Positions 22,793 to 35,113 of a DNA stretch of 64,000 bases are shown here, in pieces; positions within the stretch are counted from its first letter, which is position 1; every line of letters begins with the position of its first letter. A model generated the notes under the pieces. The model ran no database searches and was not told the origin of the DNA. It saw only the letters and a list, made by a program, of their open reading frames with translations. The DNA is from Imbricaverruca yamaguchii (lineage: Eukaryota; Arthropoda; Thecostraca; Neoverrucidae), in the NCBI GenBank assembly GCA_034440575.1, contig JAOTOL010001559.1:1058501-1122500 (forward strand), given 5' to 3'. The translations under genes and the position numbers were made by a program.

Positions 22793-23614
22793 CCCGCGCC
22801 GTCTCTCCAGTCAGATCATCACACCCCGTCTCGGGGGGGGGGGGCGGAGAGTAACCCCGCTCGAAAATCCAAACTAAGCGTTGCACGAAGACGAAAGAGT
22901 GGCATGGGAAAGCGCTCGACAAGTAGGTTCCGGATCCACTCCCCAAAACCAATTTTCCCCAAAAGTGACGTCACTAGGGGGATAGATTTTCATGACTTTT
23001 CAGAACTTACATAATGTTTTTGGCTCTGGGGAGTTTATTTTGGGGGATATTTGAAGAAAAAAATATTTGGAGTCAGAAAGGGACAGCGAAATCGACCAGG
23101 GCCGTGCAATTTTTGGCTCCCAATTTTTTTTATTTCAAGATTTCGGTTTTCAAGTATTCTGTAATTTTCTTTTTTTAATGGGTAGAGCATACCAGAAAAC
23201 GTTGTTGGAAGTCCACTTGCCCTAATAAAAAATGTTTACTTTAGCCAGAATCTTCTATTTGAACTGCAATGGGCAACTATACAAGTTATATGTAGTCAAA
23301 AACAAAACAAAAAATGAAACATTCCTCTCGTACGTTTTGTTGCATCCCTAAAAGTAAGCAAACACTGAAATTTTCATAAAAATATCTGTATCCCTTAAAG
23401 CGTGACGACTGGTTGAACGTTTTTAGAGCTGACCTCACTTGACCTTGACTAATTCGTTGACCCTAGATGACCCGACTTCAAAATTTTGAAACAGCATGCC
23501 CAATAGATTTGGGAAAGGGTATGCCAAATTTTGGCAAGCTGCCGTGCGCCATTCGTTCAATATACGCGTAAAACCTGAGGGGGCGGTTTAAGACCCCCCC
23601 CGAGACGGGACGGG
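22793..23614 (+). mobile_element. TTAA-flanked MITE, copy 3
   Basis: An 822-bp element in the same orientation as the one at 8073. The left end is cccgcgccgtctctccagtc after ttag (mutated TTAA). The right end, inverted, is cccgtcccgtctcggggg next to a perfect TTAA (23615-23618). Internal blocks such as cgaccagggccgtgcaat and gttgcatccctaaaa match copy 2. Confidence 0.75.
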
Positions 23615-23752
23615 TTAAAAATGAACCATCACATTTCACGGACAACACTGCAGGGTTTTATCACTGTCAATCACTGTAATATCATGTTTCTGGCGTTTCA
23701 AACCCCATATTATGAAAACGACAAGATGCACCTCATTTACTGAGTAATTGCA

Positions 23753-23812
23753 ACCAAGAAGGGCCATTGTGGCTCATAGTTGCACTAATCCTTTATGTCT
23801 TATGTCTAATTA
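23753..23812 (+). repeat. CR1-like LINE 3' tail fragment
   Basis: About 60 bases match the 3' end of the LINE at 15395-16829: ccaagaagggccattgtggc, then a tcatagttgcactaatc-like block and an ATGTCTT tail. This is an extreme 5' truncation. Confidence 0.75.
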
Positions 23813-24789
23813 CATTCAGCTTGAACTGCCTGAGAACAAATTTGGCGCGGACGCATCCATTGACACATGCTGAGCCTGAAATGAATCGCATTGGATCATG
23901 AGCCGTCTACATCGTGACCAAATAAGGTAACATAATTACAGAATGCAATGCAATACAATAATGTGCTTCAGTACAGTATTGCAATGCAGTGCAATGCAAT
24001 GATCTACAGATCTGCAGATCTTCCCATACCTTGTCAGAATCCCAGTTCAGATCGATGATGTCACTACGATAATATTAATCAACACAACTTGTACCAGTGC
24101 ATACACTAATAAATCTTACTTCACCTAAGTACCATTAACACCACACGCCCCTCATCCGTAAGAAGTTCATGAAATATATCGGTGCTGTGGAGCACTGTGC
24201 GAACTTGTGGTATCCCTGTGTTCCCTTCACAGTAATATTGGATTTTCACTTCTCAGTCTTGGACTCAGAATGTATAATTTTTTAGTTTGCTAAAACATAC
24301 TAAATATGGGAGTGCATAGTGGGTACAAACCCAATATAGTAGGAAGCAGACATTTCTCGACATAATTGTGAATACATAACATACCGACAAAATAGCCCAC
24401 ATCACTCATGAATCGCTACTTTAACCACTTTTGTAGAGTTCAACTCATGTGGAACTGCTCGCAGCCGATCAGTCACAATCGTTTCAATTTGGAATTCCGA
24501 GCATCAGGCACTTCACAACCACAGCCAAGTTGTGATTGTGGTCAAGTCAAGGGCGCAAAATGGTTCTGCAAGTTGAAGATTACTGGAACTACTGTGGATC
24601 TTATTCTCACTACTAGCCATAGGTCACCATATAGCCCATAGAGCACGCTGCTCTGTGGGCTATGCTTACAATTATCACTATTTGGAAGTGGCAGAAGTAA
24701 CTGGGATTGCCTATTATGCATTAGCTTGTCATCTGATATTTGGCAATGCAAGGAGTGAATTTGGGGGGGGGGAGTGTATAATTCTTTGG
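23813..24789. other. Intron 2, nothing recognised
   Basis: Simple GCAAT-rich patches near 23945-24005 and otherwise unremarkable AT-rich sequence. Confidence 0.35.
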
Positions 24790-25975
24790 ACACCCAAATA
24801 AAAAAGCCATTTTTCCAACGCTGCTTCACAGTGATGGCTTTCTAAAAACGCTCGGTGAGGTGAGTCGTGACGTCCATTACCTCCTGCTTTCATACAAATA
24901 TGAATTTGATGCAGCTGGCTAGCTTGAGCGATAGATACTCAAACATGTCTTCCGCCGACAGTATCTGTTTGTTCAGCGGGTTGATCTGTTTGAAGCTCTC
25001 TTAAGCCGCGGCACGCTTGGCTGTGTTCCCGATGCCGTCGCAAGCGCCCTTTCGCATCAGATGTGACAAAAAAGTGACTCACAAGATGCTTTAAAATATG
25101 TGTCATTGTGACACACATTGACGTCTGTTCTTATGCTTATTCGCATACTGTCGTCTGTTAATTTTTTTTCGCCACTGCGGTCCAGATTTCTGGGATAAGC
25201 CGTTGCAGGAACGCATGCACCATGCCGGTGTTGTACTTTGTGCCGCCAGATATGCATCAGTAGCTCTGGTGGCTCGTCCTCGCGCCAGCTAGTACACTAC
25301 ACACGGGCGCAGCGTACACTGGGACGAACCTTATTCGGAAGTCTTTAGCTACATCCTGCACCACAAATGAACAATTTTTAGTGAAATCGTATTAGACAAT
25401 CACTTCGCCCTCGTTGGCAGTAGCCTTTGCGTAGATGAAGTGCTGACCTTGTTTGTCAGCTACAAAGTGGTGTCTGGTTTAGTTCATGTTTTGCTGGCTG
25501 AAATATCGCATGCTCTCTTCTTTGGTCTAGATTATTCTGCGAGTATACAGCGATGCGTGCCAATCCACTGCTTGTACATCACCCCATTATCAATGTCATC
25601 ATCTGGGGCTAAATCATCTTTAACTCTTCTCCTGATTTGTTCGCGAGGATAATCCTCAGAAAGTTCATCACCAGGACAGTACTCACAGTTGTGCATCATA
25701 CCATCACGATTTTCCGTGTCAAATACAGCGTGATCGAGGAGGTTGCGGTATTTGAGGCCGGGAAGGCTGAGAGCGGATATGAGCAGTTCTGGATTTTGAT
25801 GATAAGTGCACATGCACACCGAGTGCGTCCCACTGCTGCCCGCCAAGACCCAATGCTTCGGACGAAGGACAGCAAAGGTTAAGAATCCGGTGTGAGGGTT
25901 TTCAGAGTTCTGCTTGTATAGATTACAAAAGACAAGCATTAAAGGGTCGATATCGATTAGAGGACGAGAACCCAA
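24790..25975 (-). pseudogene. Transposase-like (Cc8L18.2-type) gene remnant, central and C-terminal part
   Basis: The longest frame (25975-25532) contains YHQNPELLISALSLPGLKYR, then a NRDGMMHNCEYCPG Cys pair and KQWIGTH. Further on, in shifted frames, come SFVVQDVAKDFR, FFVTSDAKG, KGACDGIGNTAKR (25050-25014), NPLNKQILSAEDMFEYLSL and VTTHLTERF. This order, ending in an H-FFxTS-KGxCDGxGxTxKR signature, is that of the same invertebrate multicopy family as the remnant at 16.8-17.6 kb. At least three frameshifts and a stop break it. The two remnants cover mostly different parts of the protein. Confidence 0.55.
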
Positions 25976-25989
25976 TAGGGGTCCTTGCT

Positions 25990-26450
25990 AAATGCTGGAA
26001 TGACTGGGGAGCTGACCCGACAGTGGGGCGGGGGAGTAATGTCTCCTCATAAGTATGCAAATCGACATCCATGAACATATAGTACAGTTCAAGCCCATTG
26101 ACACTAAGACCGGTCTAGACCAGGCACATTGGCACCGATCCCAGTCTAGACCAAGCTCGTAGACACTGAGCCTGGGTGCAGATCCAATAATATCCATGGG
26201 CACAGAATCCGAGCTCAATCCACTTCCATGAACACCGAGCGCAGGTCCAGAGCGGGCTCGTGGACATTTATTCTTCCTACAGATCAGTCCCATGGACACT
26301 GAGCTCTGGCATAGTTCAGGCCCGTGAACACCGAGTTCTCCTATATGTCAGGGTCATGGACACTCAGCCCCGGTCCAGAGCAGGTCCGCTGAGTTCCACG
26401 TTGCGGAGGTCATGCTCAGGTTCGTCCCGGCTCGATAAATGAAATAAAAT
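25990..26450. repeat. Degenerate ~45-bp tandem array
   Basis: Variants of catggacactgagc and ggtccagagcaggct alternate about ten times with variable spacing. It is an old minisatellite without coding potential. Confidence 0.5.
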
Positions 26451-26572
26451 GAAGCCAATGAGCATTAGATGAGATGAGGTACAGCCCATCAGGTGGCATC
26501 CCAGAGGGTTGCCAGTCTTGCAGCCAGGCCCCCAGAGGGGCGATGGGCCGGTCAAACGGGAATCCAGATGAC

Positions 26573-27012
26573 GGTCAGCAGGTCAGGCAGGGTCACAGAT
26601 GGCGGTCAGCTGGTCAGGCAGGGTCACAGATGGAGGTCAGCTGGTCAGACAGGGTCACAGATGGAGGTCAGCTGGTCAGGCAGGGACACAGATGGCGGTC
26701 AGCTGGTCAGGCAGGGTCACAGATGGCGGTCAGCTGGTCAGGTAGTGTCACAGATGGAGGTCAGCTGGTCGGGTAGGGTCACAGTCGGCGGTCAGCTGGT
26801 AAGGCAGGGACACAGAGGGCGGTCAGTATGTTAGGTAAGGTCACAGATGGCGGTCAGCTGGTCAGGTAGTGTCACAGATGGCAGTCAGCTGGTCAGGTAT
26901 GGTCTCAGATGGCGGTCAGCAGTTCAGGTATAGCCTCAAATGGCGGTCAGCAGGTCAGGCAGGGACACAGAGGGCGGTCAGCATGTTAGGTAAGCCCTCA
27001 GAGGGTGGTCAG
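26573..27012. repeat. 31-bp minisatellite
   Basis: About 14 copies of a unit beginning ggtcagctggtcaggcaggg and ending tcacagatggc. The first seven or eight are close to consensus and later ones are more diverged. As 31 is not a multiple of three, the open frames cycle through all phases and are not coding. Confidence 0.92.
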
Positions 27013-27642
27013 CCGACCAGCGAAGTCGACTGATCCCCACAAATCACCTCGGCTATATGCCTCAAATATGTCGGTTTCCGGCACTCCTCCTATCTGAGAT
27101 ATTGCCCATGTGCAGATCCGGGGGCTGTCGCCTAGATTGGCCGAACGGCCACTCTGGCAGTGCATTCTCTGTGGTCCCACAATGCATGCACCGATCTGCT
27201 TCCGAGGATTCATTGGTGAAGACACGGCGTCATTTTGGCGTTTAAAAAAAGGTTATGGAGCTGATTCTACGCAAAATATTTTCATTTATCTGGAATTATT
27301 TCTGCACTGAACCAATATTATCAATTTCTGAAGAAATTACAAAATTATGAAGACCCCGCCATGCGTAGCCGAACGATTCAGCACGTGCCAACGACATATT
27401 TGTAGTTCCAGACGCATCCACCAGGTGGGCCGGCGGCGCTACGGACACGACGTGCGCACGTGGGCCCTGACACCAAGTGCAGGCGCGTCCAAGGCTTGTG
27501 CGTTGGAGGGTGATTTGGGACTACTGCCAGTCCATTCAATGTGTGGGTCTGTGGCTCACATGGGCCCAGCTCGACCCGCAGTGGGATAGGACTGGGCAAG
27601 TGAGCAGGAATACCGCACTAGTGCTCCACATAATAGGCTGAC

Positions 27643-27760
27643 CTTTTTGACGGCGGCCTTGGGCGGACTGGTCTGAGCTGACGCCGGCAGCTGGTCAGGT
27701 GGCTCGGTCTGCCGCAATGCACTGTAGCCGTTTGCGTTGTCAGGTGATGACTTTGCTGGA
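27643..27760 (-). CDS. MYORG-like protein, candidate exon 2 (cytosolic linker)
   Basis: A 118-bp candidate exon encoding the end of codon 98 plus residues 99-137, a Pro/Ser/Ala-rich, basic-ended segment ending PPKAAVKK. The acceptor gtgcctgtccgctccag ends at 27761. The donor is AAAAAG|GTCAGC, which is weaker than the others (GTCAG). The donor phase is 0, as exon 3 needs; the acceptor phase is 2, as exon 1 supplies. It is GC-rich like the secure exons. No homology is recognised, as expected for the poorly conserved cytosolic tail. Treat it as a supported guess. Confidence 0.4.
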
Positions 27761-28189
27761 CTGGAGCGGACAGGCACACGTTACCAACCGATGTAAGAAG
27801 CTTAAATCTGCTGAGAACATATTAGTACTTATAGTTCAATAAGGCCTAACATAAGCTTGCTGTTCACGATAGCTTACAGGCGTGGACTTACTGTGCTATG
27901 TATGTTCATTGATGGCGAGCTATACCTGGTGTAGTTGGGTATGGAATAAATATGTAATAATTAATCATTATAATTATAACATAATTATGAAATAGCTATT
28001 ATCCAGGCTATGGATATATACCATAGCTGATTCCAGAACAGACGAGCATATAACTCATATAAATCAACATCCAAAATGCAACATGCAAAAAATGTATGCT
28101 GCACCATCGAAAAATAAAAAGAACATAATTTAAGGACATCTCATATTGAATTATGATGGCACCCTAGCGAATGGAATGCAGCAATACAT

Positions 28190-28410
28190 TTTCACGTCCT
28201 CTGTGCACCCTTGTGCAGCTCGGCGACAACAACCAGCGAAGTGTCAGCGTGCGGCGGCATCGTTCGACAAATCATCAAAGCACTCACTATAGCGGCGGCT
28301 GCGTCAGTCTTGGCCTTGGCGGCGACGCCAATGTTCGTTGCTCGGCACTTCACAGGTGACCCGAGAACGACGATAACATCCGCGGCCCATCGGCCCCGAG
28401 CGTGCTGACT
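28190..28410. other. GC-rich segment with splice-like signals, unassigned
   Basis: This segment stands out by composition and is open in several frames on both strands. On the plus strand there are an acceptor-like cccttgtgcag and a donor-like CAG|GTGACC; on the minus strand there is an ATA|GTGAGT. No product is recognised and neither strand is preferred. Confidence 0.2.
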
Positions 28411-28429
28411 CACTAGAGACGTGCACGGT

Positions 28430-28503
28430 AAACTGGCTGAGTGTCCAGAGTGCAACCAAGAAGGGTCCCTGTGGCCCATAGTTGCAATGATCTTGTATTT
28501 AGG
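28430..28503 (+). repeat. CR1-like LINE 3' tail fragment
   Basis: It carries ctggctgagtgtccagagtg, then ccaagaagggtccctgtggc and an atagttgca block. It matches the 3' end of the LINE at 15395-16829 without any coding part. The microsatellite tail is eroded. Confidence 0.7.
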
Positions 28504-29955
28504 TAAGCAGGGCAGATCCAGATACTTCACAGCGGGCAGGCATGCCCTTGAACGGTGCGACCATTTGGACGCATGAATCGGACGAAAATTTGTCCGCTGA
28601 TTCATGCAGTATGGAACGGGATTACAGAATCATATCAGGATTTTGCTTCTTCAATAGCCCAACAGAGATGGACAGGTGCTATGAGAGTGATTCGCGACTC
28701 ATCCATTAACACGCGCCCTGGAGGGGCAGAGGCCCAAATATGCCGACCCCTCCGGTTTGTCGTACATACCTCCAGATTTTACCGATTGATATACGCCATT
28801 TTTGCGCACCAGCTTAGACGTGACCGGCACTTAGCTTAAAGCAAGAAAAACGTAAATGAGCCGAATTTTTTGTTCGAGTTAGGGGCCGTTAAAGTGAAAA
28901 CATTTCGTGGCGCCAGACCGCGAAAACCAGAGCTGGTGCGCTTCCTGTATATTTGGAAAAGGGAAGTGTACTTGGCAACACTAGCGACTTGTTTGATGTA
29001 TATTGTTATGCTATGTAGTTGCAAAGTCATGTTAGGTCACCGAGGTCAAGTCAGGTCAAATTCATGACAGGTTAATGGAACCAAACTTGGTCAACTGGAA
29101 TGTTGTCATAACTGCAAATGATTGTCATCCGATTGATGTCACTTTGCATGTTATTGCCTATACATCCAGAAATCTACTGTTGCCATTGTGTGCCTAAGCG
29201 TTTCCATACTTTATTCATGTACTTCACTCCTTTCTTGTCGAAGCCGATTGTGCCGAGCCGCCCGACGGAGCAGTCGGGCAGGCGGTCCGGTTCCGGTAAC
29301 TGCAGCAGGGAATGACCGAATAAAGTGCTGCTATATAGGGGCATGAGGTCAAATACCGGGTCTAGCATCTGTATTGCATTATTAGTAATTTGCAAAACAT
29401 CATTGATGACCATTTTGGAGCATTTAAAAACACAATTACAGCTATCAATAGCAATGGCAAGCCAAGCCGAGCAAAACTTAAATTTTGACATATTCCATCT
29501 AATTTTACCTCGAAGGTATTGACATAAGGTCATGAAACTTGCACACAATAGAGTTCACTACAGTACCCATCCACCCTGCGAATTTCGTTGTACCAGCTGT
29601 AATAGGAGCCGATATTTTATGGGGGCGGTATCCCTCCCCCTTCCAGTGCGCGTAATTTTCAGAGGCCCTCCAGAGCGCTTGTTAAGTGGGAGGGCGACGT
29701 TATGGACTAGGGCTAAAAAACTGTCGGTGGTCACCGACGAGATCCAATTCTGTGAAAATGGTCGCCGATCAGATGCACGGGTCCCATGGGTGGGTGGGTG
29801 GGGGTGTGGCCTTACCTCAGGATTCGATAACACCAAATTTCCTAAACGTGCTTTTTCGTTATTGCTCATTTTTGAAATATCTATCTGCCTTCCAACCTAC
29901 CGTCGATTTTTTCCTCAGCAATAGGTGTCGCTTGGCGTCCTGAATAGGTTTCGCC
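28504..29955. other. Intron 1, nothing assigned
   Basis: A short ttaacacgcgc...cccctccggtttg segment near 28706-28760 has a relative at 34258-34305, so both may come from one small element. AGGTCA-type half-sites cluster near 29030-29065. No gene is recognised. Confidence 0.3.
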
Positions 29956-31636
29956 CGTTAGTCGTCATGAGCGGACATAATACCGGTGGCGCCTCTCGTG
30001 GTGGGTTTGTGAAGGAACACAATCAAAGTGGGCTGGCTCTGATTAATGCTATATTCTAATTTCTGGAGAAGGTGCAGGTAATATCCAATGGTCAAATTTG
30101 AACCACATTTAAACAAGCTCTCTTATGATGTGTAGTTCACTTTATTATCACATCATTTCATCCTGTCACTTCGCCCTTAAAGTGAAATGGGAGCAATTGG
30201 CCACTCCACATCTTTTGATAAAAGCACATCATACATCTTCTGCGTGATATGCTAACAATTTCTAATGTTCTTAACTAAACGACAATCGAACGTGCTATAT
30301 TTTTATACCAACTTGAATAATTTTCATGGAAGCTTAACCCTGTCAATTTTGCACTCGGGTCCAGAATTTGTGTCCAAAATTATCGCATTGTATTCCTTTA
30401 AGTTGTATATGAGATGTTCTACATTATCGAATTAATTTCCAATGGTCTCAAATAAACCGGCATAAAAGCAGTTGATTTCTGATGTCATGCCCGATTACCT
30501 TTATAGATACCTAACAATGTCATTTTTGCATTGAATTCCAGGATTTGTGTGTCGAATTATCACATTGTATTCCTTTTACTTGTATAACAGATGTTCTACA
30601 TTAGCGAATTAATTTCCAATGGTCTCAAATAATCGGACATGAAATCAGATACCTTCTGATGCCATCCTCAACTACTTTTATACCTATCTAACCCTATCAT
30701 TTCTGCACTCAACTTTAGGATTTCTGTCTCGAATATTCACATTGTATTCCTTATATTTTTATATCGGATGCTGTGCATTAACGAATTAATTTCCAATGGT
30801 CTCTAAGAAACAGGCATAAAGTTAGCTGCCTTCTGATGCCACACTCGACTACTTTTATGGATATCCAAACCCGTCACTTTTTACCATTTGACATGAAGCT
30901 TTCCGGCAATAGTGAGGTGCTGCCATAGCTAGATGCACGTCAAGCGCCGACCGTTGCTGCCCAGCGGAACCGTAAGGCCGCCGAGCGGTGGCATGACAAA
31001 AAGTGGAGTTCCACCCTTCAAAAATACTGAAGAACATCGACTTTGCCACGCCAAACGGAGAAAGTCATGATTACAGATGCATTATTTCCATTGAACGCCC
31101 ATAAGAGCAATATTCTTAAATAATATCGAGAAAACCTGTCAGCCTGGACTGTAATAATGTGCGGAACTCATTCCTGGCGTTTCAAAACTGAAAATGTGCC
31201 TGCAACTTTGGCGTTGGGGCCCATTAACATTCAGGGAATGGTTTTTGCCCCACCATATTATGAATGGCGACGGGCGGTCGGGGACGGGCCGGGGACCGCC
31301 AGCATCACCACCAGCAGCCGGCTGTCTACGGTGGAAACATATCCAGAGGACAATACGCAAAGTAACAATATGCGCAATATATCAATGTAAGTGGCAATGA
31401 GATTGACGTCTGAAGGCAAGCTAACTTTCATAAATGGACTTCGCATCATATTTTATGGAGACAGAGTCTCATAAATTGTGACCATATTCTTCGCTCATAC
31501 ACTAATGAGCATCCGGGTGCGCTTGTCGCTGGCGCATATTTCAAAGTTCTTGAATGGAATCAGGAACCTACCTGTTTTCTTTCTTTACTGGAGGTCTTCC
31601 TGATGTCCGCATTAACATCGCGTCTAACGCCTAACG
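29956..31636. mobile_element. DNA transposon, copy B, uninterrupted
   Basis: A 1.68-kb copy of the element at 6150-9395, without the MITE insertions. The left end is cgttagtcgtcatgagcgg and the inverted right end is cgttaggcgttagacgc, giving imperfect terminal inverted repeats. Three tandem ~177-bp units start at about 30361, 30538 and 30717. There is no transposase frame. It provides the empty sites that define the insertions in copy A. Confidence 0.6.
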
Positions 31637-32309
31637 CGCACCAAAAGGAGTACCCTGCCAATATGAACTTCTAAATCCTTCACCGTCGCATGCAGGGAAG
31701 AGACTGAGAGACTGTCTGTAAATAATTTGTGCATTAGCTGTGCAGATGAAAAAGTCGCTCGGAGGCAGTGGAGGATGAACACAATTTGCTCGAAGCTAGT
31801 TAAGGATGACACCACCCTGAGTTGGGCACATAAAGAGACATAATCGCAAACAATAGTTGGCAACCTGACAACAATTGTTTGCAATCTTCCACCGTGTATA
31901 TAAGAGATGAAATGTCGAGTACCATATCAACGCTTATAATTCCCATCAAGTGTTATCTTACATCATGTTGCGCACAAAACAAGGGAAATGTTTTTTTTTT
32001 GTTGACAGGCATGGGTGTAACCATTTGAGGTGACATGCCCCCATTTTCTGAACAGTGGCGATCTGCCCTCCAATTTCTTTTGTGTCCCCCAAGCCTAAGC
32101 TACCTGAGTATGATCGCCGCAATATTATACGTGATCATTTATAAAGTCAAAATTAATATGCCCGAGAATCGCAGAAATCTTGTACGCAATATTATTGCGT
32201 ACAATCCTATCCGATCTAAATCAATACAATCAATCCTATCCGAATCTAAATATAGAATCTGGAAATCTCAATATTTTGTCCCATTTTCGCTCAAACCTAT
32301 CCAAACTGG

Positions 32310-33310
32310 TATCAAGCGAGAGCCAGCGGTGAACACTCGAGTAACATTTCAAACCCGGACATGTCAAGGTCAAAGGTTTGATTGAGTTTTTCGATAGCCT
32401 CGCGTTTCATCGCTATAGCTTCAATTTGCAGAAAATAGATGTCATTCGACGTTGCTTGTTGTGCGGTGCCACAAAAAATGGATAATTCGCAATAGTCTCG
32501 ACGGGCTAAAATTCCAGCTGATTTCTTGGGTCGTCTCGCATTTTTTTGGGGGGGATGGGGCTGGGGTGGTTTCGCCAAAGCATACCCAGATCCACTATCA
32601 AGCGATAGCCCATGGTGAACCTTCGAGTGACATTTTGAAACCGGGATGTCAAGGTCAAACCACAATGTCAAAAAAAATTCGAAGTACCCGAAGCGACTGA
32701 TGTCTATGGTTCAATTTGCACCAAAATGGGTGTCATTCGACGTTGCTTGTGTCGTATTATAATGTTACGAAATCGAACTAATTTCAAAGGTCAAAGGTCA
32801 AATCGATTTATTCGGTCGCCTCGCATTTTTTCTTCGCCCTTATCTACCCACATCTGGTACCAAGCAAGCCCGTGGTAAACCTCGTGTAACATTTCAAACC
32901 GCGACATGTCAACGTCAACCCACAAGCTCGAAGTTTAGCTTAAATTGCTCGAAGTCGTCGCGCCTCGTCGCTATGACATCAATTGTCATCACGTGGGGTG
33001 CCATTCAACGTTCCGTGGGGTAGTCTAGCCAACCGTTCGGAAATCATATTAATTCGCAAAGTCAAAGGTCCAACTCATTTCATCGGTCTCCCCGCGCTTC
33101 TTCGTTTTCTCACAAAGCTCCCCATGCTTGGTGTCGAGAGATAGCCCGTGGGCAACCCTCGAGTAACAGTTTAACCCAGTACATGTCTGGTCAAGCCTCA
33201 ATGTCAATGGTTAGCTTGAATTCTTCAAATTCCTCACGTTTCGTCGCTGTGGCTTCAATTTGCATTATGTGGGTGTCATTCGACGTGGCTTGGCGTACGT
33301 CATCAGAATG
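32310..33310. repeat. Four degenerate ~240-bp tandem units
   Basis: Each unit has, in order, an accaagcgag/gatagccc start, gtaacatttcaaaccc...acatgtcaaggtcaa, a cctcgcgtttcatcgctat block, cttcaatttgca and gtcattcgacgttgcttg. The units begin near 32310, 32595, 32850 and 33120 and are well diverged. No frame is shared. Confidence 0.55.
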
Positions 33311-35113
33311 TTGAGATATCATCGTTTTGACGCTTTGACGACTCATGCATGTCGATAACTTAGTCTTGATACTGGATTGACGAGGCCTGACAAATGTATG
33401 AGAAATGACAACAAGAGCTGGAACAACCTGAGACGTATAAAGCCCTGCGATAATGCAAATTTGTTGCCTAGCAGAGCACAATTTTCAACCCGAGCGAAAA
33501 CAGAAGACGGGCAAGGTTCATGTAATTCAAGAATTTGCTGGAAACAAACATTTTTAGCGTTTGCTGATTTGCCATTCGGATATTTTGTGACGACACATAG
33601 CCTGTGAAGACCGTTGATTGGATAGATCGGCTTTTAGTATTTTGGGTGATTCTCTTGCATATATATTTTCACTTCATATATGCTAAATATAATTTTGCGG
33701 CGATGATACTCTGGTAGCTGAGGCTTGAAGGGACACGGAAAAAATTGGGGAGGACAAATCGACACTTTTCAGAAGTTGGGGAGGGACATGTCCCCCCTAA
33801 TGGTTATACCCATGACCACAACCATTTGGTCGGCGCCCACGGTGCGACATTGGTTTAGCATTGTGGTTGTCGTGAAAGCATTGTGGTTGCCGTCTGTGCC
33901 GACGGGAGGTTCCAGTGTAAACAAGGTAGGCAAGAAGGACGGGATATTTGGTAGAATTAGCGGTAGGTCCTAGTATACTCTTGATCTGGAAAAAGATAAG
34001 TGCTCCTCAATGCAAATTACTGATATATCGACGAATTATGTTCTTTATTGCTAAAATCTTGACGGACGTATGAAAAAAATTATGATTTCGGTCGCCACTG
34101 AAGCCTGGTGAGTCAGCATCTGGTCGCAGACGCTATCGCTTGGACGACGCTTATTTTGAGCCCTGTTACGGACACTGTCCGTGTGTGGTGCCTTATGCTG
34201 AGTCCATGATGTCTCAGATCTGGAAAATTTCCATAGAAATTTGAAATAACATGAGCTTAACACGCGCACGTCCCGGGGGCAGATATCTGCCCCTCCGGTT
34301 TTTCCTCATTTGCCGCCAAACTAATCGGGCTAGCAAGGCCAACCCTCGCATAGTTGTTAATTGGTCTTTTTCGCATATCCTCATACATGCTTAATGCTGG
34401 ATCATCTCAGGTCAGGTCACCAGGTCAGGCGAAGTGACCCAACTACACTCGGAGTTCTAGGTGGCATAACTTCCACAATAATTGGGCGACTTATTTCAAA
34501 CTTATCACATGTCATGACCTCATCAGGGACCATAATATTTATATCTGTTTTTGTAGCATTGACCTTAGGTCAGGTCGCGGCCATGGTTTCACCATTATAG
34601 GGCTATGGTAAAATATACAAATGTTTCCTGGATACATATTTGCGCTCGGAATGATCTCACAACGGTTGTGGCATGTAGATGGAAGCTATGCTTAATGTTA
34701 CCGCTGAAATGTTTGCTCAGTGACTTCACCAAGGACTCTAAGGTCACCTGAGATCACTACACATTTATGCGCATTATATCACACTGCATTGAGCTAGAAG
34801 GCTGAAATTACCGTCATTGTGCTTGTATCGCCAAGACGTGTCGATTGATTCATTACATGACCTCCCTGGGGGACTTCATGACCTTGAACTGAGTTTCGGT
34901 TGACCTGACCTTAAATTACACCGCCTATCGTCGGTAGCGCATTTCAAGGACTGTCGAATAACGTTCGCCGTTTGCTTCTATCTGTTACAGTTCCTGAGGT
35001 ATGTGTTAATATCTGAGTCCCACCTGATCTGGTCGAATTTTACCTATGATGACCCAGTGACCTGAATGTTGACCTGAGCGGAAAAAATGACCGAAACACT
35101 TTCGATAGAGCCC
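33311..35113. other. Intron 1, nothing assigned
   Basis: Ordinary intronic sequence with several AGGTCA/TGACCT half-sites (34400-34600 and 34740-35080). No gene or element with clear ends is visible. Confidence 0.35.

Noticed and set aside
26474..26834. Repetitive open frames over the 31-bp array
   Set aside because: The unit length is not a multiple of three, so the frame cycles through all phases; no start context or homology.
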